NCBI GenBank assembly: GCA_965233705.1
Contig: CBDDTF010000003.1
Span: 744,001 to 808,000, forward strand
Reading direction: 5' to 3'
Length of the DNA: 64,000 nt
DNA from: Algihabitans sp965233705
GTDB lineage: Bacteria; Pseudomonadota; Alphaproteobacteria; Kiloniellales; DSM-21159
Positions 43,505-54,277 of the stretch are shown here, in pieces; the first letter of the stretch is position 1, and the number at the start of each line of letters is the position of its first letter. The notes under the pieces are model-generated. The model had not been told where the DNA came from. It made no database searches and saw nothing but the letters and a program-made list of their open reading frames with translations. The translations under genes and the position numbers were made by a program.

Positions 43505-43808
43505 GGGGTCTGAGATCCGTACAGTCTGCTGGTGTTTCGGGCTGCTGGTGTTTCGGGCGGCGCATCCTAGAGCAGATGCCGTTGCGAAGAAATCGCTTTG
43601 CGGGGCCTTGTCGGACGGTCGCCATCGCCGCAACCGCTTGGATCGGAGGGCCTGTCCGCGGCGCACCCTGCTTGAGCGCGCCGGGCCTGTCGAGGAACGC
43701 CGGCGGGCCGCCCCCGCGGCCGGCTGGTCTGGCCGGCGCCGCTCGTGCTAAGCCCTGCGGCCACACCGTGAGCTGGCTGGCACCAACTGGAAGGGGGAGG
43801 GCGCGCCG
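43505..43808. other. Divergent intergenic region ppiD-like/tpiA
   Basis: A 304-bp gap between divergent genes. It contains the 36-bp dispersed repeat listed separately and a 12-bp direct repeat (TGCTGGTGTTTCGGGC, two copies near 43530-43558). No gene is seen. Confidence 0.5.
43567..43602. repeat. 36-bp dispersed repeat, copy 1
   Basis: Starts CTAGAGCAGATGC and ends AATCGCTTTGCG. It matches 60793-60828 at about 31 of 36 positions. A 6-bp stem (GCGAAG/CTTTGC, one wobble) lies at its right end. It is 63 bp upstream of the ppiD-like start. Confidence 0.7.
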
Positions 43809-44594
43809 ATGCGGCGCAAGCTGATCGCCGGAAACTGGAAGATGAACGGGCTGTCGGCCGACGGCATGAAGCTGGCCGAGGCGCTGGCCCAGCGCCTGCA
43901 GCAGGCGGTCGACTACGGCGATCCGCCGGCGCCGGCCTGCGACCTCCTGGTCTGCCCGCCCTTCACCCTGCTCTGGCCGCTGCGCGAGGCGGTCGCCGGC
44001 AGCGGCATCGCGCTCGGCGGGCAGGACTGCCACAGCGCGCCGTCCGGCGCGCACACCGGCGATATCGCCGCCGCCATGCTGGCCGACATCGGCTGCGGCT
44101 ACGTGATCCTGGGCCATTCGGAGCGGCGTCACGATCATGCGGAGGATGACGCCACGGTGCAGGCCAAGACGCGCGCCGCCCTGGCCGCCGGGCTCACCCC
44201 CGTCGTCTGCGTCGGCGAGACCGAGGCGCAGCGCGACGCCGGCGAGACGTTGGCCGTGATCGCCGCCCAGGTGGCCGGCTCGCTGCCGGCCGACGCGCTG
44301 GCCGCGCCCGAGGCCGGGCTGGTCGTGGCCTACGAGCCGGTCTGGGCGATCGGCACCGGTCGCACGGCCACGCCCGAGCAGGTTCAGGAGGTCCACGCGG
44401 CGCTGCGCGCGCGGCTGGCCGACGCGCTGGGAGAGGCGCGGGCGGCCTCCACGCGCCTGCTCTACGGCGGTTCGGTCAAGCCGGCCAACGCGGCCGAGTT
44501 GCTGGCGCTGCCCGACGTCGACGGCGCGCTGGTCGGCGGCGCCAGCCTCAAGGCCGAGGATTTCTGGGCCATCGCCGCCGCCTGTCCGACCTGA
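43809..44594 (+). CDS. tpiA: Triose-phosphate isomerase
   Basis: A 261-aa TIM barrel. GNWKMNG holds the catalytic Asn and Lys (about residues 10-16), VILGHSERRH the electrophilic His (about 100), VVAYEPVWAIGTGRTATP the catalytic Glu (about 178), and YGGSVKPANAAEL the phosphate loop. It interconverts dihydroxyacetone phosphate and glyceraldehyde-3-phosphate. The tpiA-secG-pyrG order is usual for alphaproteobacteria. Confidence 0.96.
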   Translation: MRRKLIAGNWKMNGLSADGMKLAEALAQRLQQAVDYGDPPAPACDLLVCPPFTLLWPLREAVAGSGIALGGQDCHSAPSGAHTGDIAAAMLADIGCGYVILGHSERRHDHAEDDATVQAKTRAALAAGLTPVVCVGETEAQRDAGETLAVIAAQVAGSLPADALAAPEAGLVVAYEPVWAIGTGRTATPEQVQEVHAALRARLADALGEARAASTRLLYGGSVKPANAAELLALPDVDGALVGGASLKAEDFWAIAAACPT

Positions 44595-44757
44595 GCCGGG
44601 CCCGGTCGGGACGCAGGGCGCGGCGCCCGGGTCGCAATCGGCTCTAGCCATGGCGGTCGCGATCCCCTACATAGCGCCGCAAGACGACATGACCATGGCG
44701 GTGCGGGCGGCTGTCGACCAACGGCCGCGCCGCCGCTTCTGCTTTCGGGTTGGGACG

Positions 44758-45129
44758 ATGGAACTGATACTTCTCGTCGCGCATCTGCTGATCGCCCTTG
44801 TGCTGATCGGCGTGGTGCTGATGCAGCGCAGCGAGGGCGGCGGCCTCGGCATCGGCGGCGGTGGCGGCGGCGGTGGCGGCGGCATGAGCGGCTTCATGAC
44901 CGGCCGCGGCACCGCCAACTTCCTGACCCGGACGACCGCCATCCTGGCCGCGCTCTTCATGGCGACCTCGATCACCCTGGCGATTCTCGCCGGCGGCGGG
45001 CGCGAGAGCGGCTCGATCCTGGATCAGCCGGTGGGCGACACCTTCGTGCCGCCGGCCGCCGTGGAGCCGGACTCCGCGCCGGCCGAAGAGCCGGCCGCGC
45101 CGGCGGAGCCGAGCGTTCCGCTGCAGTAG
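44758..45129 (+). CDS. secG: Preprotein translocase subunit SecG
   Basis: A 123-aa protein with two membrane helices (ILLVAHLLIALVLIGVVLMQ, and TAILAALFMATSITLAILAG). The loop between them has the SecG RSEGGGLG motif, then a run of ten glycines before MSGFMTGRGTANFLTRTTA. The C-terminus is Pro/Ala/Glu-rich. It assists SecYE. The glycine run (poly-GGC) is unusually long. The start before the first helix is chosen over upstream in-frame ATGs, which would add an unhydrophobic lead. Confidence 0.92.
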   Translation: MELILLVAHLLIALVLIGVVLMQRSEGGGLGIGGGGGGGGGGMSGFMTGRGTANFLTRTTAILAALFMATSITLAILAGGGRESGSILDQPVGDTFVPPAAVEPDSAPAEEPAAPAEPSVPLQ

Positions 45130-45209
45130 CCCGTCTCAGTGGTCCGGCGCGCTCCGGGGTTCGCGGGCGGGGTGCTGGCCGCGACTCCGGGCGCCGGGCT
45201 ATCCCGCCC

Positions 45210-45239
45210 AGGGCTGCCGCCTCGCGCTGCGGCAGCCCT
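45210..45239 (+). terminator. Terminator-like hairpin after secG
   Basis: AGGGCTGCCGC pairs perfectly with GCGGCAGCCCT around an 8-nt loop, followed by TCCGTTTGTG. It lies 80 bp after the secG stop and before pyrG, and probably ends the tpiA-secG transcript. Confidence 0.7.
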
Positions 45240-45333
45240 TCCGTTTGTGAAAATCCGTGGAATTCCCATGCCGTTTCAGCAGTTCGGCCTCGGCCCTTGC
45301 CGTGCCTGCCATCAGCGAGGATAGTGGCGGTCC

Positions 45334-46959
45334 ATGACGCGGTTCATCTTCATCACCGGCGGCGTGGTCTCCTCTCTGGGCAAGGGCTTGGCCTCGGCGG
45401 CGCTCGGCGCGCTGCTGCAGGCGCGCGGCTTCAAGGTCCGCCTGCGCAAGCTCGACCCCTATCTCAACGTCGATCCGGGCACCATGAGCCCCTACCAGCA
45501 CGGCGAGGTCTACGTCACCGAGGACGGGGCCGAGACCGACCTGGACCTGGGCCACTACGAGCGCTTCACCGGCGTCGCCTCGCGGCGCAGCGACAACGTC
45601 ACCACCGGCCAGATCTACTCCAAGATCCTCGCCAAGGAGCGGCGCGGCGACTACCTCGGCGCCACGGTGCAGGTGATCCCGCACGTCACCGACGCCATCA
45701 AGGACTTCGTGCGCGGCGACATCACGGATGAGGACTTCATCATCTGCGAGATCGGCGGCACGGTGGGCGACATCGAGGGGCTGCCCTTCTTCGAGGCGAT
45801 CCGCCAGCTCGGCAACGAGCTGGGGCGCGAGCGCAGCCTGTTCATGCACCTGACGCTGCTGCCCTTCATCGCCTCGGCCGGCGAGCTGAAGACCAAGCCG
45901 ACCCAGCACTCCGTCAAGGAGTTGCAGTCGCTGGGCATCCAGCCGGACATTTTGGTCTGCCGCTCGGAGATGGCGCTGGGCCGCGACGAGCGGCGCAAGC
46001 TTGCGCTGTTCTGCAACCTGCGGGAGCAGGCGGTGATCCAGGCCCTCGACGTCGACACGATCTACGCGGTGCCGCGCGCCTATCACGAGGAGGGCATCGA
46101 CGAGGAGGTCTGCCACCACTTCGGGTTGGAGACGCCGCAGCCGGACCTGAGCGGCTGGGACCGGGTCTGCGAGGCGATCCGCAATCCCGACGGCGAGGTC
46201 ACCATCGGCGTGATCGGCAAGTACACCAGCCTGATCGACGCCTACAAGTCGCTGGCCGAGGCGCTGACCCACGGCGGTGTCGCCAACCGGGTGCGCGTGA
46301 AGGTGCGCTGGCTGGACGCCGAGATCTTCGAGAAGCCGAGCTACCTGACCGAGCTGGAGAACGTGCACGGTATTCTGGTGCCCGGCGGCTTCGGCGAGCG
46401 CGGCACCGAGGGCAAGATCGCCGCCGCCCGCTTCGCGCGCGAGCGCAAGGTGCCCTATTTCGGCATCTGCCTGGGCATGCAGATGGCCGTGGTCGAGGCG
46501 GCGCGCCACCTGGGCGACCTGGAGGCGGCGGGCTCCACCGAGTTCGGTCCCACCGACCAGCCGGTGGTCGGCCTGATGACCGAATGGCTGCGCGGCAACC
46601 AGGTCGAGCGGCGCAGCCAGGAGGGCGACCTGGGCGGCACCATGCGCCTGGGGGCCTATCCGGCGAAGCTTCAGGCCGGCAGCCAGGTGCGCGAGATCTA
46701 CGGCTGCGAGGAGATCAGCGAGCGGCACCGCCACCGCTACGAGGTCAACATCAACTTCCGCGAAAAGCTGGAGGCGACCGGCCTGCTGTTCTCCGGCCTG
46801 TCGCCCGACGGCGTGCTGCCGGAGATCGTCGAGCTGCCGGGGCACCCCTGGTACATCGGCGTGCAGTTCCACCCGGAGCTGCGCTCGCGCCCCTTCGAGC
46901 CGCACCCGCTGTTCACCTCCTTCGTGCGCGCCGCCCTGGAGCAGTCGCGCCTGATGTAG
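45334..46959 (+). CDS. pyrG: CTP synthase
   Basis: A 541-aa enzyme. The N-terminal synthase domain starts TRFIFITGGVVSSLGKGLAS with LDPYLNVDPGTMSPYQHGEV. The C-terminal glutaminase has the nucleophile in YFGICLGMQMAV (Cys, about residue 380) and the His-Glu pair in VQFHPELRSRP. It aminates UTP to CTP using glutamine. Length and motifs are normal. Confidence 0.97.
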   Translation: MTRFIFITGGVVSSLGKGLASAALGALLQARGFKVRLRKLDPYLNVDPGTMSPYQHGEVYVTEDGAETDLDLGHYERFTGVASRRSDNVTTGQIYSKILAKERRGDYLGATVQVIPHVTDAIKDFVRGDITDEDFIICEIGGTVGDIEGLPFFEAIRQLGNELGRERSLFMHLTLLPFIASAGELKTKPTQHSVKELQSLGIQPDILVCRSEMALGRDERRKLALFCNLREQAVIQALDVDTIYAVPRAYHEEGIDEEVCHHFGLETPQPDLSGWDRVCEAIRNPDGEVTIGVIGKYTSLIDAYKSLAEALTHGGVANRVRVKVRWLDAEIFEKPSYLTELENVHGILVPGGFGERGTEGKIAAARFARERKVPYFGICLGMQMAVVEAARHLGDLEAAGSTEFGPTDQPVVGLMTEWLRGNQVERRSQEGDLGGTMRLGAYPAKLQAGSQVREIYGCEEISERHRHRYEVNINFREKLEATGLLFSGLSPDGVLPEIVELPGHPWYIGVQFHPELRSRPFEPHPLFTSFVRAALEQSRLM

Positions 46960-47011
46960 GCCCCCGCGCAGTCGCGCCCGGCAACCGCGCCTCAAGGAAG
47001 AAGGTCCGGCC

Positions 47012-47884
47012 ATGACCGCCGCCACCATCGAGACCGCCCCCGCCGCCGCCCGCCACGTCGAGGTCGGGGGCGTGAGCCTGGGCAACGATCTGCCCTTCGC
47101 GCTGATCGCCGGCCCCTGCGCGCTGGAATCGCGCCAGCACGCGCTGGAGATGTCGGCGGCGCTGAAGGAGATCGCGGATCGCCTGGGCATCGGGCTGATC
47201 TACAAGACCTCCTTCGACAAGGCGAACCGCACATCCTTGCGGTCCAACCGCGGCCTGGGGTTGGCGGAGGCGCTGCCGATCTTCGCCGAGGTGCGCGAGA
47301 CCACGGGCTGCCCGGTGCTGACCGACGTGCACCTGCCCGAGCAGTGCGCGCGCGCCGCCGAGGCGGTCGACGTGCTGCAGATCCCGGCCTTCCTTTGCCG
47401 GCAGACCGACCTGCTGGTCGCCGCCGCCGAGACCGGCCGCACGGTCAACGTCAAGAAGGGGCAGTTCCTGGCGCCCTGGGACATGCGCAACGTGGCGGAG
47501 AAGGTCGCGCTGTCGGGCAACGAGCGGATCCTGCTGACCGAGCGCGGCGCCTCCTTCGGCTACAACACCCTGGTGACCGACTTCCGCGGCCTGCCGATCA
47601 TGGCCGAGACCGGCTACCCGGTGGTCTTCGACGCCACCCACTCGGTGCAGCAGCCGGGCGGGCAGGGGGCGACCTCCGGCGGCCAGCGCGAGTTCGTGCC
47701 GGTGCTGGCGCGCGCAGCCATGGCGGTGGGCGTGGCCGCCGTCTTCATGGAGGTCCACGAGGACCCGGACCGGGCGCCCTCCGACGGGCCCAACATGGTG
47801 CCGCTCGGCGAGCTGGAGCGTCTGCTGACGCGGCTGCGCGCCCTCGACCGCATCGCCAAGGCGCCGGCCGACGAGCTGGCCTGA
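47012..47884 (+). CDS. kdsA: 3-deoxy-8-phosphooctulonate (KDO-8-P) synthase
   Basis: A 290-aa enzyme making KDO-8-phosphate for lipopolysaccharide. Seen are FALIAGPCALESRQHALEMS, YKTSFDKANRTSLRSNRGLG (about residue 67), PAFLCRQTDLLVAAAETG and FDATHSVQQPGGQG. The Asn in YKTSFDKANR is present, and the position used as a metal-binding Cys in class II enzymes was not assigned. It lies between pyrG and eno, a usual arrangement. A Lys/Arg-poor lead of 20 residues precedes the core. Confidence 0.95.
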   Translation: MTAATIETAPAAARHVEVGGVSLGNDLPFALIAGPCALESRQHALEMSAALKEIADRLGIGLIYKTSFDKANRTSLRSNRGLGLAEALPIFAEVRETTGCPVLTDVHLPEQCARAAEAVDVLQIPAFLCRQTDLLVAAAETGRTVNVKKGQFLAPWDMRNVAEKVALSGNERILLTERGASFGYNTLVTDFRGLPIMAETGYPVVFDATHSVQQPGGQGATSGGQREFVPVLARAAMAVGVAAVFMEVHEDPDRAPSDGPNMVPLGELERLLTRLRALDRIAKAPADELA

Positions 47885-48089
47885 CGCGGCCTTCGGTTTG
47901 CTCGAAGAGGCGAGGCGGTTGCCGGGCCGGCCGGCCTGCGCGCATCTCCGCACCCGGCGCCGAGACGCGCAGACCGGGCGACCGCCGACGGCCCGCGCCG
48001 CCGTCCGCCTCTTGCCGCGGGCCGGCGGCCCGGCTATCCATCCGGGGCCGATCGCTATCGCGCTGCCATCCAACGCAAAAGGAGCCGCC

Positions 48090-49370
<1,281 letters not shown>

Positions 49371-49570
49371 CCGGCTGCCGGCCGCGCCGCCGGGCCCTGG
49401 CCGTCCGCCGGGGGCCGGCGGATGGCGATGGGCGGGGGCGATGGACGGGGGGCGATGGACAGGGCTGAAACGTGAATTGTGAGTCCGCCCGGCCACAGGC
49501 CGGCGGGAATGGGGCGGGCGGCTTGACTGCGGGTTTGACCGGAGTCACCGCCCGTGATTCCCTGGGGGTC

Positions 49571-49900
49571 ATGCAGCTCGCCTACGAGATCCGCCGCCGC
49601 CTCAAGGTCATCCTGCCGCAGGTTCTCGCGGTGGGGGTGATCGGCTATTTCGCCTATCACGGCATCCAGGGCGAGCGCGGCCTGCTGGCCTATCTGCAGC
49701 TCTCCCAGGACTTGGCGGAGGCCGAGGCGGTGGCCACGGCCCTGAGCAGCGAGCGCAGCGAGCTGAACCGCAAGGTCGACCGCCTGCGCGACGGCAGCAT
49801 CGATCCCGACCTGCTGGAGGAGCGCGCCCGGGTGCTGCTGAACTTCGGCTATCCGCAGGAGACGGTGGTCCTGCTGGAGCCGCGTCTGCCGGCGAATTAA
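49571..49900 (+). CDS. FtsB/DivIC septum-formation initiator
   Basis: A 109-aa bitopic protein with one helix (LPQVLAVGVIGYFAYHGIQG, about residues 15-34), a coiled coil (LAEAEAVATALSSERSELNRK region) and the conserved RDGSIDPDLLEERARVLLNF segment. It fits FtsB of the divisome FtsQLB complex. Location after eno is typical. The start is the ATG at 49571 just before the membrane helix. Confidence 0.88.
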   Translation: MQLAYEIRRRLKVILPQVLAVGVIGYFAYHGIQGERGLLAYLQLSQDLAEAEAVATALSSERSELNRKVDRLRDGSIDPDLLEERARVLLNFGYPQETVVLLEPRLPAN

Positions 49901-50050
49901 CGAAACATAAGTTAAAATAGAAATTCGCTATATATAACAAAGGGCTAGCGGATTTCTTGCTTTTTTCCGAAGCGACTCATACCTTAGTCGGCGACCTTAG
50001 CGGGCGAGCGAGTCCGCGCGGCCGCGCAGCAGGGAGAGCGCTCGAGAGCC
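49901..50050 (+). promoter_or_regulatory. AT-rich region upstream of pdhA, probable promoter
   Basis: About 80 bp (49901-49980) are strikingly AT-rich against a ~70% GC background, with TTAACG, AAGTTAAAATAG and CTATATATAAC. One possible promoter is TTGCTT with TACCTT 16 bp downstream. No T-rich terminator stem for the ftsB-like gene is seen. It probably drives the pdh cluster. Confidence 0.45.
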
Positions 50051-51175
50051 ATGGCCAGCAAGACCTCGGGGAGCGGCAAGGCGCCGGCTCCCAAATCGGC
50101 ACCCTCAACCTCGCGCAGCGGCGGCCGCCGGTCCGCCGCAAGATCCGGCGCGAAGTCCGCCAGCGTCACCCAGAAGCAGGCGCAGCGCGCGAAAAAGCAC
50201 GGCAAGGAGGCGCTGCTGCATTTCTACCGCGAGATGCTGCTGGCGCGCCGCTTCGAGGAGAAGGCCGGCCAGATGTACGGCATGGGCCTGATCGGCGGCT
50301 TCTGCCATCTCTACATCGGCCAGGAGGCCGTGGTGGTCGGGCTGCAGACGGCGATCACCGAGAAGGACACGGTGGTCACCTCCTACCGCGACCACGCCCA
50401 CATGCTGGCCTGCGGCATGGACCCCAAGGGCGTCATGGCCGAGCTGACCGGGCGCCGCACCGGCTACTCCAAGGGCAAGGGCGGCTCGATGCACATGTTC
50501 AGCCGCGAGAAGAACTTCTTCGGCGGCCACGGCATCGTCGGCGCCCAGGTGCCGATCGGCACCGGCATCGCCTTCGGCCACCGCTATCTGGAGGAGGAGG
50601 CCGTCTGTCTGACCTACCTGGGCGACGGCGCGGTCAACCAGGGCCAGGTCTACGAGTCCTTCAACATGGCGGCGCTCTGGAAGCTGCCGGTGGTCTACGT
50701 CATCGAGAACAACAAGTACGGCATGGGCACCTCGATCGAGCGTTCCTCGGCCAAGTCGCAGGAGCTCTACAACCGGGGACAGGCCTACGGCATCCCGGGC
50801 GTGCAGGTCGACGGCATGGACGTGCTGGCGGTGCGCGAGGCGGCGGAGAAGGTGCTGGACCACGTCCGCGCGGGCAAGGGCCCCTACATCATGGAGATGC
50901 TGACCTACCGCTACCGCGGGCACTCCATGTCGGACCCGGCCAAGTACCGCTCCAAGGAAGAGGTCCAGAAGATGCGGACCGAGCGCGATCCCATCGACCG
51001 GCTGAAGCACACGCTGATCGAGCAGGGCTTCTGCGACGAGGAGGAGCTCAAGACGCTCGACCGCGAGGTCAAGGACATCGTCTCCGAGGCTGCCGAGTTC
51101 GCCCAGAACTCGCCGGAGCCGGACGAGGCCGAACTGTGGACCGACGTCTACACGGACGCCGCGGCGGCGGAATAG
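50051..51175 (+). CDS. pdhA: Pyruvate dehydrogenase E1 alpha subunit
   Basis: A 374-aa ThDP-dependent subunit. A Lys/Ser/Ala-rich N-terminal extension (about 45 residues) precedes LLHFYREMLLARRFEEKAGQ. The ThDP motif is GDGAVNQGQVYESFNMAALW with NNKYGMGT (GDG...NN), and YRYRGHSMSDPAKYR is the regulatory-loop region. It forms the E1 heterotetramer with PdhB to decarboxylate pyruvate. It leads pdhA-pdhB-pdhC-lpdA. Confidence 0.96.
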   Translation: MASKTSGSGKAPAPKSAPSTSRSGGRRSAARSGAKSASVTQKQAQRAKKHGKEALLHFYREMLLARRFEEKAGQMYGMGLIGGFCHLYIGQEAVVVGLQTAITEKDTVVTSYRDHAHMLACGMDPKGVMAELTGRRTGYSKGKGGSMHMFSREKNFFGGHGIVGAQVPIGTGIAFGHRYLEEEAVCLTYLGDGAVNQGQVYESFNMAALWKLPVVYVIENNKYGMGTSIERSSAKSQELYNRGQAYGIPGVQVDGMDVLAVREAAEKVLDHVRAGKGPYIMEMLTYRYRGHSMSDPAKYRSKEEVQKMRTERDPIDRLKHTLIEQGFCDEEELKTLDREVKDIVSEAAEFAQNSPEPDEAELWTDVYTDAAAAE

Positions 51176-51201
51176 ACGGCGAGACGGGAGGAACAAGCGG
51201 T

Positions 51202-52602
51202 ATGCCGATCGAAGTGCTGATGCCGGCGCTCTCGCCGACCATGACCGAGGGCAAGCTGGCCAAGTGGCTGAAGCGCGAGGGCGACGAGGTCGTCGCCGGC
51301 GACGTGCTGGCCGAGATTGAGACCGACAAGGCGACCATGGAGGTCGAGGCGGTCGAGGAAGGCACGCTGGGCAAGATCCTGGTGCCCGAGGGCAGCGAGG
51401 AGGTGGCGGTCAACACGCCGATCGCCCTGCTGCTGGAGGAGGGCGAGGACGCCGCGGCCCTGGATAAGGCCGCGCCGTCCCCGGCTCCGGCCCCGGAGCC
51501 CGCCGCCGCGCCGGCCCCAGGGCCCGAATCTGGGCCCGCGCCGGCCGCCGCATCGGCCCCCGAGCCGGCCACCGAACCGGCCGCCGAGCTGGCCCCCGAG
51601 CCGGAGTGGGACGGTCCGACCAAGACCCAGACGGTGCGCGAGGCGCTGCGCGACGCCATGGCAGAGGAGCTGCGCCGCGACAAGCGGGTCTTCGTGATCG
51701 GCGAGGAGGTCGCGGAGTACGAGGGCGCCTACAAGGTCACCCAGGGGCTGCTCAAGGAGTTCGGCGAGCGCCGCATCATCGACACGCCGATCACCGAGCA
51801 CGGCTTCGCCGGGCTGTCGGCCGGCGCCGCCATGTACGGCCTGCGCCCGGTCGTCGAGTTCATGACCTTCAACTTCGCCATGCAGGCGATCGACCAGATC
51901 ATCAACTCCTCGGCCAAGACGCTCTACATGTCGGGCGGTCAGATCCAGAACCCCATCGTGTTCCGCGGCCCCAACGGCGCCGCCTCGCGGGTCGCCGCCC
52001 AGCACAGCCAGAACTACGCCTCCTGGTACGGCCACGTGCCCGGCCTGAAGGTGGTCTCGCCTTGGTCGGCGGCCGACGCCAAGGGTCTGCTGAAGGCCGC
52101 CATCCGCGACCCGAACCCGGTGATCTTCCTCGAGAACGAGATCCTCTACGGCCAGTCTTTCGAGGTGCCGGACAGCGACGACTGGGTGGTGCCGATCGGC
52201 AAGGCCAAGGTGGTGCGCGCGGGCAGCGACGTGACCATCGTGGCCCACTCGATCATGGTCGGCCGCAGCCTGGAGGCGGCCGAGCAGCTCGCCGGCGAAG
52301 GGATCGAGGCGGAGGTCATCGACCTGCGCAGCATCCGCCCGCTCGACACCGCCACCATCGTCGAGTCCGTGAAGAAGACCAACCGCTTGGTCTCCGCCGA
52401 GGAGGGCTGGCCCTTCGCCGGCATCGGCGCGGAGCTGGCGGCGACGATGATGGAGCAGGCCTTCGACTACCTGGATGCGCCGGTCGCCCGCGTCTGCGGC
52501 GCCGACGTGCCGCTGCCCTACGCCGCCAACCTGGAGAAGCTGGCCCTGCCGCAGGCCGACAAGGTGGTCGCGGCGGCCAAGCAGGTCTGCTACCGCGACT
52601 GA
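51202..52602 (+). CDS. pdhB: Pyruvate dehydrogenase E1 beta with N-terminal lipoyl domain
   Basis: A 466-aa protein. Residues 1-90 are a lipoyl domain with the lipoylated lysine in ETDKATMEVEAV (about residue 43). A Pro/Ala linker (about 90-135) leads to the E1 beta part: VFVIGEEVAEYEGAYKVTQG, IIDTPITEHGFAGLSAGAAM and the C-terminal SAEEGWPFAGIGAELAATMM. A lipoyl domain on E1 beta is known in alphaproteobacteria. The domain is nearly identical to that of the downstream E2. Confidence 0.96.
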   Translation: MPIEVLMPALSPTMTEGKLAKWLKREGDEVVAGDVLAEIETDKATMEVEAVEEGTLGKILVPEGSEEVAVNTPIALLLEEGEDAAALDKAAPSPAPAPEPAAAPAPGPESGPAPAAASAPEPATEPAAELAPEPEWDGPTKTQTVREALRDAMAEELRRDKRVFVIGEEVAEYEGAYKVTQGLLKEFGERRIIDTPITEHGFAGLSAGAAMYGLRPVVEFMTFNFAMQAIDQIINSSAKTLYMSGGQIQNPIVFRGPNGAASRVAAQHSQNYASWYGHVPGLKVVSPWSAADAKGLLKAAIRDPNPVIFLENEILYGQSFEVPDSDDWVVPIGKAKVVRAGSDVTIVAHSIMVGRSLEAAEQLAGEGIEAEVIDLRSIRPLDTATIVESVKKTNRLVSAEEGWPFAGIGAELAATMMEQAFDYLDAPVARVCGADVPLPYAANLEKLALPQADKVVAAAKQVCYRD

Positions 52603-52682
52603 CCGGCGGCGGCTCGCCCGCGCGGCGGCCGCCCGTCACGCGCTCTGGCCCGTCACGCGCTCTGGAAGGAACAGGAAGCGTC

Positions 52683-54070
52683 ATGCCGATCAATGTCCTG
52701 ATGCCGGCCCTCTCGCCCACCATGACCGAGGGCACGTTGGCCAAGTGGCACGTCAAGGAGGGTGACGAGGTCAGCTCCGGCGACGTGATCGCCGAGATCG
52801 AGACCGACAAGGCCACCATGGAGGTGGAAGCCGTCGAGGAAGGCACGGTCGGCAAGATCGTCGTCGCCGAGGGCAGCGAGAGCGTGGCCGTCAACTCGGT
52901 GATCGCCATCCTGCTGGAGGAGGGCGAGAGCGCCGACGCCATCGACGTCGAGGCGGCCAAGGCCAAGGCGCCGGCCGCCCCCGGCGGCGAGGGCGACACT
53001 GGCGGCGACACTGGCGGCGAGAGCAAAGGCGCGGCGGAAGCGCCCGGCCCGGCGCCCAGTCCAGCACCGGCCCCCAGTCCAGCACCGGCCCCCAGTCCAG
53101 CATCGGCCCCCAGTCCAGCATCGGCCCCCAGTCCAGCACCGGCGCCCAGTCCCGCGCCCGCGACCGGCGGCGGGGAGGGCGGCCGCATCTTCGCCTCGCC
53201 GCTGGCGCGGCGCATGGCCGAGCAGGCCGGTCTCGACCTCGCCCGGCTCACCGGCTCGGGGCCGCACGGGCGGATCGTCAAGGCCGACATCGACGCCGCG
53301 CTGTCGGGCGGGGCGCCGGCGGCCGAGGCCGCCGCGCCGGCCCAGGCGCCGGCCGCGGCCGCGCCGGCGGCGGCGATGCCGCAGGGCCCGCTGGGCAAGG
53401 CCTTCGCCGACACCTACGACATCCCCTACCGGCAGGAGCCGCTGTCGGGCATGCGCAAGGTGATCGCACGATCGACTGCGAGCTGGACGCCCTGCTGAAG
53501 GTGCGCCAGGAGCTGAACGCCCGCGCGCCGGAGGGCGAGGGAGGCTACAAGCTCTCGGTCAACGACTTCGTAGTGCGCGCCGCGGCGCTGGCGCTGCGCC
53601 AGGTGCCGGCGGCCAACGCCGCCTACGACCCCTCGGGCCTGGTGTTCTTCGAGCGGGCCGACATCTCGGTCGCGGTGGCCACGCCGGCCGGGCTGATTAC
53701 CCCGGTGATCAAGCAGGCCGACGGCAAGGGGCTGCAGCGGATCTCCGGCGAGATGCGCGACCTGGCCAAGAAGGCGCGCGACGGCAAGCTGAAGCCGGAG
53801 GAGTACCAGGGCGGCACCTTCTCGGTCTCCAACCTGGGCATGTACGGCATCAAGCACTTCGAGGCGGTGATCAACCCGCCGCAGGGCTGCATCCTGGCGG
53901 TCGGCGCCGGCGAGCAGCGCGCGGTGGTCAAGGACGGCGCGCTCGGCGTCGCCACGGTCATGTCCTGTACCCTCTCGGTCGACCACCGTGTGGTCGACGG
54001 CGCGGTCGGCGCGGAATACCTGGCCGCCTTCAAGAAGCTGATCGAAGACCCCCTGACGATGCTGCTCTAG
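52683..54070 (+). pseudogene. pdhC: Pyruvate dehydrogenase E2 (dihydrolipoyl acetyltransferase), disrupted by internal deletion
   Basis: Domains read in order: lipoyl domain (Lys in ETDKATMEVEAV), a Pro-Ala-Ser linker from 18-bp repeats, the subunit-binding domain (FASPLARRMAEQAGLDLARL), then the catalytic core. The frame breaks at 53470/53471: GMRKVIAR is joined directly to IDCELDALLKV in another frame. Family members have about 15 residues (RLTE.KQT.PHFYLT type) between them. Loss of 46 nt explains both the gap and the shift. The rest of the core, including the DHRVVDG motif, is intact. It may be a sequencing or assembly error, because E2 is normally needed. Confidence 0.88.
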
Positions 54071-54277
54071 CCGGCGGGCTCCGGCGCACGGCAAGCCGGC
54101 GCGCGGCAAGCCGGGGCGCGGCAGGGGGGGGGGGCGAGAGCGGCACGGGAGCGGCACGGGCGGCGGTTTCACCGCGACGGAGGGCGGCCCCTCCCGACGC
54201 GCTTCCGTCGGAGACAAGATCGAGGCGAGCTTCCGGCACCGGGGGCACGCCGGCAAACCTGGGATGGGATAGTCAGC

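Noticed and set aside
49901..49925. CtrA binding site TTAA-N7-TTAA
   Set aside because: Two TTAA boxes occur but are 11 nt apart, not 7.
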